A stretch of DNA of 64,000 nt, from positions 310,001-374,000 of the forward strand of contig NZ_CP015864.1 in the NCBI RefSeq assembly GCF_002163755.1, in the 5' to 3' direction. Below are positions 45,901 to 54,900 of the stretch, piece by piece. Both the position numbers and the translations under genes were made by a program. The notes below the pieces were generated by a model. The model was given only the letters and a program-made list of their open reading frames with translations, had not been told where the DNA came from and searched no databases. How positions within the stretch are numbered: position 1 is the first letter of the stretch; every line of letters starts with the position of its first letter. The DNA is from Vibrio campbellii CAIM 519 = NBRC 15631 = ATCC 25920. Its GTDB lineage: Bacteria; Pseudomonadota; Gammaproteobacteria; Enterobacterales; Vibrionaceae.

Positions 45901-48900
45901 TGAGTGACCTGACCACGCCTGTTGCGTCACTGACTTCAGATGGTGAAGCTATAACCTTAGTTCTGTTTTCTAGCGTAAACGGCGTGAACGTCTACCAAGG
46001 TGTCGCTGGCAATCCTGCTGAAGTGGTGTTCGAACTGACGTTGGATGCAACGAACAACACCTACGAATTCGATTTACAGAAGCCGCTTGATCATCCAGAT
46101 GGTAATCAGCAAAACGAAATTGTTATCAACCTCCCTGTGACGGCGACAGATAATGATGGTGATACTTCACCAGCCTTCACATTGCCAATTACCGTTGTGG
46201 ACGATGTTCCAGTTGTTACCAATATTGAAAGTCTACGTGTCGACGAAGATGACTTACCTCTTGGCTCTGATGTCACGAAAGAGCCATTAACGGTATCAGG
46301 TGAGTTCGAAGTTACTAGCGCAGATGGTATTGATGCTTTCGAATTGGATCTAAACTCAAATCCTGTCCCGAATCTGAAATCGGGTGGAGAAGAGGTAACA
46401 CTTTCTCAAGACGTTGGTGCTTCAACTGCTGACGCGCTTGTTTACGTAGGACAAACTCCGAGTGGAGTGACGGTCTTCACGTTGACACTTCATCAAGATG
46501 GTAAATACGACTTTGAGTTATCTGGTCAGTTAGATCATGCGGTTAACTCTGATGAGATTTTGCTGAATCTACCTGTGAAGATCACGGATGGCGACAACGA
46601 TACCATCACTGCGACCTTGCCAGTGATGATCGTAGATGACAAGCCAACCATTGATGCTATTAGCTCTGGTAGTACCTTGTCTGTGGATGAAGATGATATT
46701 CCAAGTCAAGGTTCGGACGATACGCCAGAATCCAATATCATTGGCGGCAACTTTGACGTTACGGATGGTGCCGATTCTATCGTTAGCTTCCAGTTGGATA
46801 GTTTGACGTCACCTGTATCTGGACTTACCTCAGGTGGTCAACCGCTTGAGTTGGTTGAGTTCTCAAATTCAAACGGTGTGATTGAGTACCGAGCTTATGT
46901 ACAAGGTACGACGGATACCGTCTTTAAACTGACGCTAAATGGCTCAGCAGACAGCTATGAATTTGAACTGTTGGGCGCACTTGATCATCCTGCGGGTAAC
47001 GATGAAAACTCTTTAGTCATCAACTTCCCAGTCAACGCGACCGATTCTGACGGCGATGTTTCAAATAATATCACCTTGCCGATCACAGTGGTGGACGATG
47101 TTCCAGCGATTGTGAAAGTGACAGACTCTAGCCAACAAACAGCCGATGAAGATGATCTTGCTGGTGGCTCAGACACGACAAGTAGCGATTCAACGGTACT
47201 AACCGGTGGATTTGAAGTTGTTGATGGGGCGGATGAGATTGTCAGCTACCAAGTTTCTGACCTTAATTCTGTTGTGTCAGGGTTAACTTCCAACGGTCAA
47301 AACATTGAGCTTAACTTGGTGAGTACTGTTGGTGGCGTAACCAGTTATGAAGCAGTGATTACGGGCACCTCAACCAAGATCTTCACGTTGTCTCTTGATG
47401 CGAATAACGACAGTTACCAATTTGAACTGTTGGGACCAATCGACCATGATGCTGTTCAAGGTGAAAACAACCTTGTCATTGATATCCCAATTACAGTGAC
47501 AGATTTTGATGGTGATACGTCATCATCATTGAACCTTCCAATCACCATTGTTGATGATATTCCTGAAATCACATCAGCCGACGCGCTTTCATTAGACGAG
47601 GATGACTTAGTTAACGGTTCGCAGTTGACCAATAAAGACAGCCTAGAAGCAACGGGTAATTTCGATACGGTGGAAGGAGCAGATACCGTTGTCTCTTACC
47701 AACTGGATCTGACTTCAAACCCTATTCCAGGAGCCACTTCCGGTGGGTTATCGGTGACAATTGTTCAAACTGCAGTAAGCAACAACAACTACACCTATCA
47801 AGGGCAGACTCCGGATGGAAACTCAGTATTCACCTTAGAACTGAATGCCGATGGCTCTTACAAATTTACCTTGGAGGGGATATTAGATCATCCTGTACAA
47901 GGGGAGGATGAACTAACCCTCAACCTTCCTGTATTTGCTACAGATGTTGATGGTGACACGGCTGGAATCACCCTGCCAGTTTCTATTACTGATGACGTTC
48001 CAACCATTTATGATGCATCAATCTCGCGCGTAGAAGGCCAGGGTGGTCGAACAGTACAACTGTTTACAGACCCGGTTGAAGGGGACCTAAATTACGGTGC
48101 TGATAGTGCAGAGATTACCTCATTTACCGCAGATAACTCAGGAATTTACTTCAAGCAAAACGGCGTAGACTCCGACACCATAGACCTAAATGGCAGTGAT
48201 CAAACCGTCTTTGTCCATAAAGTCCTTGATGGCGTTGATACAGAAATTGGTCGCTTAGTCGTGCGTACGGATGGACGAGTGACTTTCCGTCCGAATGACG
48301 ATATTGATCATACAGAAACAGACTCCATTGATTTCACTATTAACGTTGTCGCGACCGATGGCGACGGCGATACCAGCGACGCAGATGTCGATATTTCGGT
48401 TACGGACCGAAATGCTCAGATCGATACGTCTACGGTTCTCGCTTTTGAAGACCAAGGGCGAGGTGGTGTGGTTGCAGGTATTGATTCTGCAAACACTCAA
48501 GATAATTTATCAGCGTTGGATATCACCCCAGCAAAAGTCGACTTAGTTATTAATTTGCATGATATCGATCGAACAGAAAGTCTGGGTGATATTACGATCC
48601 GAGACGCAAGCACCCATAACGGTACTTTCTACTACAAAGATGGTAGCGGCAACTATATTGAATTAACGCCTGTGGGTAACACCGTCGTTCTTGATGCATC
48701 AAATGTAGAACAGTCCTTCAGTGGTGAGTTTGTTACCTTAGAAAACTTGTATTTTGTGCCGGACCGTCATTCATCAACGGATGCTTCAGGTATCAATCCT
48801 CGTATCCGTGTTGAAATTCTTAATAATGGTACGCCAGACCACACAATCAACGGTCGCTTGGATATCGAAGTGGATGCGGTCGCTGATATCGCGACATGGA

Positions 48901-51900
48901 ATGCAAGCAGTATCTTCGATTATACCGTTGACGAAGATGGCAACAATGTTCAATTGGATATCGAAGCGAACACGCAAGACATCAGCAACCCAGAGGCTAT
49001 TGTTTATGAGCTCGTCTTTACCGAGGGCGGAGCCAGCGCGACGCTTGTCTACTCTGACGGTACCCCAATTCCAGAGGTCGGTGGTAAATACCTAGTAGAC
49101 GCGAGCAGAATTGATGAGGTCGAAGTGGATCCATCTGAGCACTTCTCTGGTCAGATTAAGCTTGATGTGACGGCGATTACTACTGAGAGCACAAATCCAC
49201 TCACGGGCAAAGAAACGGCGCGCTCTGAAACCGAAGAAATTGTGATTGACGTTAGCCCAGTGGCTGACCAAGCCGATTTTGTGGTGAATCGCATCAACAT
49301 TTTTGAGGATAATGCGCGAACTCAAGATACCGTAGACCCTGTGACAGACCATGATCCACTCCAGTTGAGTGAAGTCATTACGATGACGCCATCTGTTGAT
49401 ATCGATGGTTCGGAAGAGTTGTTTGTTCGTATTTCAAACTTCTCTGAAAATGGCGTGACATTGGTGTGGTTGGACAATGCTAGCCCAAGCCAGATCAACA
49501 CGGTTACGGATGGCGGTGGTAACGTATTGTACTATGAAATCCCAGAAGCTAACTTGGCTGACGTGGAAGTGTTACCTCCTCTGCATAGCAATAATGACTT
49601 TACCTTTGATGCTGAAGGGATAGTAAAAGATAACGCGTCATTGTCGTCTGGTTCTGCTCAGAATATCTTCTCGTTGGGCACACAAACCGTGAATGTCGCA
49701 GTAAAAGGTGTCGCTGATATTCCGGATATTCAATTGAACGATGTTGCAGGGGAATGGAGTGTCTTTGATGACGGTAACATTCGAGGTATAGAGGCTAAGA
49801 TCGATGAACATGGCGAGATCGACCTTGCATTTAGTGTAGTTTCTGGAGAGTTGAAAGATAATCCTGTGGACGACTCGGAATCTATTACGGTTCTTCTATC
49901 AGATATACCAGAAGGTGTGCATCTATTTGATAGCGATGGTTCATCTATAGACTTAACATTTGTCGGATACGACGGTGCTGGTGAACCGATTTATGAGGCT
50001 AATATCACCGATGCTAGTGTGAGTTCAGGGATTATCATTCGACCTGAAGACTCGTCAACAGAAAATATCACGATTACGGTAACTACCGTTGTCACGGAAA
50101 ATGATGGTCACACTCGCTCTTCAGTAGGCGAAATTCGTATCAAAGTTGTGCCTATCATTGATGCACAAGATAACTATGTTGTGAGCTCTGAGGGCAACGA
50201 AGATACCCGTACCAATATTGATTGGGAGCCAACGTTGACTCAAAGTCCTGATGCCGACGAGTTTTACGCGGAATTGACTATTAGTGGCTTCCCTGCGGGA
50301 AGTACTGTCTACGTGGATGGCGTTGCTCAAACGGTAACAGGCGGTAGTATCACGCTGACCCCAGAGGCTAACGAGTCAGAGCAAGATTTCTCCGCGCGAG
50401 TGACTCAAGATGGCTACATCCAAGTTCAACTCGAGCAAGACTCAAGCACTGATTTTAGCTTGAGTACCCAAGTGACGGTGAAAGAAATTGACGCTGAATA
50501 TGTCGATGCGAGTAATCCGGGTGAAGGCATTGCTTCAGCTGTTATTAACGGTACGGTAAATGTGACTGTTAACCCAATTGTTGAAGCAGAAGATTTAACA
50601 GGGCCGATTGCCGATCAAACTCGTCTTCTCGTCGAAGATGCCGGAGGTACAACAACCGATGTCGTGAGCTCGGATGCACTAGGTCATATAGACTTTACTA
50701 TTAATACATCCGCTGGTGGCCAAACGGGTGCCAACATCATCAAATATCAAGAATTTGATAACTCGTCAGATGAAGTTGTAACGCAACTAGTTGTGCAGTT
50801 CAGCAATACCGACCCTGAAATTCTTGATCAATTAATCATTGTTGGTGCCTCTAATGAAGGTGGTGGCCGTTGGACGATCACCGATGAAGAGAACTTCTCG
50901 ATTATTGCGCCAGCGGGGTTGGACCTAACACCAAACGATGATTCTGATGATGCGGACAATGGTGGTATTTCATCGATTGGTTTGACGATTTTTGCTGAAG
51001 TCAATGACTTAGGTGAAGATGCGGTAGAGAAAGACGCGACCGTTATTCGTCAAACCGATATTACTCTAGAGTTCCCAACTGATATCGCACCACAAACGAG
51101 TGTGGCGGCTGAGATTGATTTAGACAATACCGTCCAGATTGATGCCAATGAAGACAATTTAATTGATTTTGGCTCGCAGCTTGCGTCGAAACTTACCACG
51201 ATTAACAGCGATGGTGTCGAAGATGTTCTTACGGTTGTGATTGACCCTTCTGCTCCTGGGGCTCCTCCTGGCTTGGTGGTTGTGGGCACAGACGTTGACT
51301 TTGTCGATGGTAAATACGTTTTCCAAGCTGGTATTGATGCCAGTGGCAATATTACGGGCTTAGACAGCCTCACCTTACGTGTTGGTGAAGACTGGGCAGG
51401 CGACTTTGAGCTACCAGTTATCTTTGTGACTACCGATACATTGTCAGGTGATGAGAAGAGCACACTTGAATCTATCCCGGTACAAGTATTGCCGATTGCG
51501 GACGTGCCGAGTTCTTCTGGTGATCAACCGCTTGATACTGATGTGACGCCAGATATCACATTGGATATAACTGGCACGCTTGGCCTAGACGCAGATAAAC
51601 AGCCAGTAAATGATCTGAGTATTGATGTCCCTACCAATGATGGTGTCGGCTATGAAGATGGTCTGATTCAACTGAACTTGAATATCGACTTTGCGGACGA
51701 TCGCAATGGCATATTGGCAGGGCGAGAAACGCTTACCAATGTGAAATTGACACTGGATGATACGACTCTAGGCGAATTTGTCGATTCCAGTGGTAACTCA
51801 TTAGGCACAAGTGTTGAGTTCAGTGCTGCTGAGATTGCGGCGGGTGCTTTGGATGAAGTGTTATTCAAGCCGAAAGAGAACTACCCAGTTGGTGGTGGAC

Positions 51901-54900
51901 AAAATACGGTTCAAATTAACATTGAAGGAGAGATCACCGATACCGCTCTCATCAATCAAACGACGCTTGCGAATCCTGGAGATAATGTGGATGTGCGTAC
52001 ATTTACCGATAGCGTATCGTTTGAAATTACGCCTGTTGTGGATGATATTACGATCAGCGGCGCCGATCCTACACAGCCAATTGAGATATCGGGTGATGAA
52101 GATACGCTCATATCACTCAGTCAGTCGGGCACTGGTCTCACCATTAGCCTAAATGATAATGACGGCTCTGAAGAATTTGTATCCCTGAAGCTTACGGGCC
52201 TACCAACAGATTTTCTCGTGGATTCAAGCTCATCTGATTACACGGTCAAAAATAATGGCGGAGGTGAGTGGAGTATTCAACTTGCCAACCCAGGGCAGAC
52301 ATCTATTGACCTAAGTGACATTGAAATTCAACCACCGAAAAACTTCAGTGGTAAGGTGGATATCGGTATCACGGTATTTACTCAAGAGGAGTTGCTGAAA
52401 GTGCCGACTGAGCATACGGGTACTTTCAAGGTCACCATCGATCCAATTGGTGATGATGTTGATGTAAACCCAGATTCTTTGGTGTCAGGGAACGAGGGTG
52501 AGGACATTGATATCAACATCAATGCGCTGGTGGTTGATAACAAAGAATCGATTGGTGATGGTGCGAACTATCAAGAAAACGATCCAGAAACGCTACGTGT
52601 CGAGATTACAAATGTGCCAGATGGTGCAAGTATTGAACTTGCAGACGGCACGGCGTTTGTTGACCAAGGCGGTGGTGTATTCGTCCTAGAGATTGACGCC
52701 CAAGATCTCGATAAAGTGGTGTTTAACTCGGGCGATCGCAACGATAACTCTTGGAATGGCACGCTAGGGTTTAAAGTTCAGGCTGTTGATACCGGTCTAG
52801 ATGGAAGTCAAAGTCTAGGTACGCCAAAAGAATTTGATGTCAATGTCGAAGTCGAAGCGGTTAATGACCGTCCAGAGTTTGTTAACACGGCGGATGTGGA
52901 AACACCAGAGGATACGCCACTTCTGTTAGATGGTTTTAGCATTACCGATGTTGATGCCGTGTTGGATGATCCGAGTGCTGAGTACGTGCTCGATGTTACC
53001 GTCGACAATGGTATCTTGGCGCTAAATCCAACGCTCGTGACGAACTACAACCTAACCGTGAGTGGCGATGGTACGGACTCTGTTGAGCTTAAAGGCACTG
53101 TTGCTGATCTAAACAATGCGATTGCCAACGGGCTGATTGAGTTCAATCCAGACCTGAACTTCTTTGGTGACGTTCAAGTTGACGTGACTATCGATGACCA
53201 AGGTAATGAAGGCCTCGTAATTGGTGGCGTGGATGACACACTAAACACCAACAGCAGTAGCTTTACTATTGAAGTGACAGAAGTTAACGATACGCCAGAA
53301 ACGACGCCTGTTTCCCTAGCAGATATTGCTGAAGACAGTGGCGTGTTCTCTATTTCCGAAGCGGAGTTAATTGCAAACGCTACGGATATTGAAAGCGACA
53401 ACCTCACGGTCAGCAACGTGCAGGTAACGGATCCAAATTCTGGAAGTGTTAGCTTCAACAACGTGACGGGGGAATGGGAGTTTACGCCTGCACCTGACTA
53501 TAACGGCCCTGTCGAAATCACTTACACCATTACAGATGACGGTACGACAAATGGTGCATCCGATCCTAAATCGGTTAATGGCACGGCTTCATTCAATGTA
53601 ACGGAAGTGAACGATGCACCAACAACATCTGAAGTGACACTTTCTGATGTTGCGGAAGACAGTGCGGCGGTTGAGCTTACTCAAGCTGATTTGTTGGCGA
53701 ATGCCTCTGATATTGAAAGCGACACATTGACTGTGAGTAACGTCCAATTAGTCGACCCAAGTAGCGGTACATTGGATTTCAATAGCGTCTCTGGTACTTG
53801 GTCATTTACACCAGCGCCGGGTTACAACGGCACAGTCGAGCTTACGTACGACATTACCGATGACGGCAGGACGAATGGCGCATCCGATCCTCAAACGACG
53901 CCGGGAACAGCAACCTTCGAAGTCACAGAGGTCAATGATTCTCCTGTCACATCAGAGGTGACGCTAACCAGTACCGAAGAGGATGGCGGGGCTGTAAGTA
54001 TTACAGCAGCTGAGCTACTAAGTAACGCGAGTGACCCTGAATCAGATAACTTGACCATTAGTAATGTCGCTTTGGCGGATCCTTCGGCTGGTACGTTAAC
54101 CCAAGTCAATGCGACAGAATGGACGTTTGAACCTGCTGCAGACTTCTTTGGTGACGTTAACTTCACTTACGAAATCACGGATGACGGCACCACTAACGGC
54201 GCGCCAGATCCAATCACGATTGCGGGAACGGCAGTACTGAATGTTGAAGCAACCAATGATGCTCCTGAAATTACAGCGACATCGGTTACAGATACGATCA
54301 ACGAGGCGGGTGGTCAGAAGATTACGGGCATTAGCGTGAGTGATATCGATTTTACTGGTGCACAAGCGAATGAGTTGATGACCGTTACCTTGAGTGTGAC
54401 AGAGGGAGATGTGCGTGTTGAGCCTCCTGTAGGCAGTGGCGTTACTGTTGGAGCGGGTATAGCTGGTGAAGTTATTCTGATGGGTACCCCAGATAACATT
54501 AACGCGGTTCTTGGTGCGACTGACGCCTCAGATGGCGTATTTGTCGATGCGGGAGATGTTGACGCTTCCTCTATCACCTTGTCGGTGAAAGTCGAAGATA
54601 ATGGAGTGTACTTCGAGAACGCGGCGGGCACGGCGTTAGAAGCGAATCAAGACTTCACCATTAATGTGACGCCTGTGGCTGATACTCCGACGTTGGGCAT
54701 TGATCCTCAGTTTAACTACATTAGACAGATTACTGCGAGCCAAACAGCAAGCGGCCAAGGTCTCGCGATCGTTGGCATCATGGCGGCCTTGACCGACATT
54801 GACGAGGTGCTTTCACTGGAACTAACGGGTGTACCTGCTAGTGCTGAGGTGACAAGCGGTGTTTCTCCATCAGGCATCAGCTTCGATGGTACCACTTGGA

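Larger units (their letters stand above)
38850..48005 (+). repeat. tandem array of ~21 T1SS-143 repeats (429-bp period)
   Basis: The VDEDD motif recurs from ~38889 onward at 429-bp spacing for the first 15 copies (to ~45290), which are near-identical. The following six (to ~48005) are diverged, slightly variable in length and carry insertions after VDEDD. Each copy encodes one acidic beta-sandwich-like calcium-binding adhesin domain. Confidence 0.9.

Noticed and set aside
39500..47200. Regularly spaced minus-strand open frames of 63-88 codons across the adhesin gene
   Set aside because: They recur because the sense strand is a 429-bp repeat; all are the same antisense reading of one domain, with no ribosome binding sites or protein-like features.
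38850..48005. CRISPR-like or satellite array
   Set aside because: The 429-bp repeats are in-frame coding sequence of one adhesin, with no spacers.
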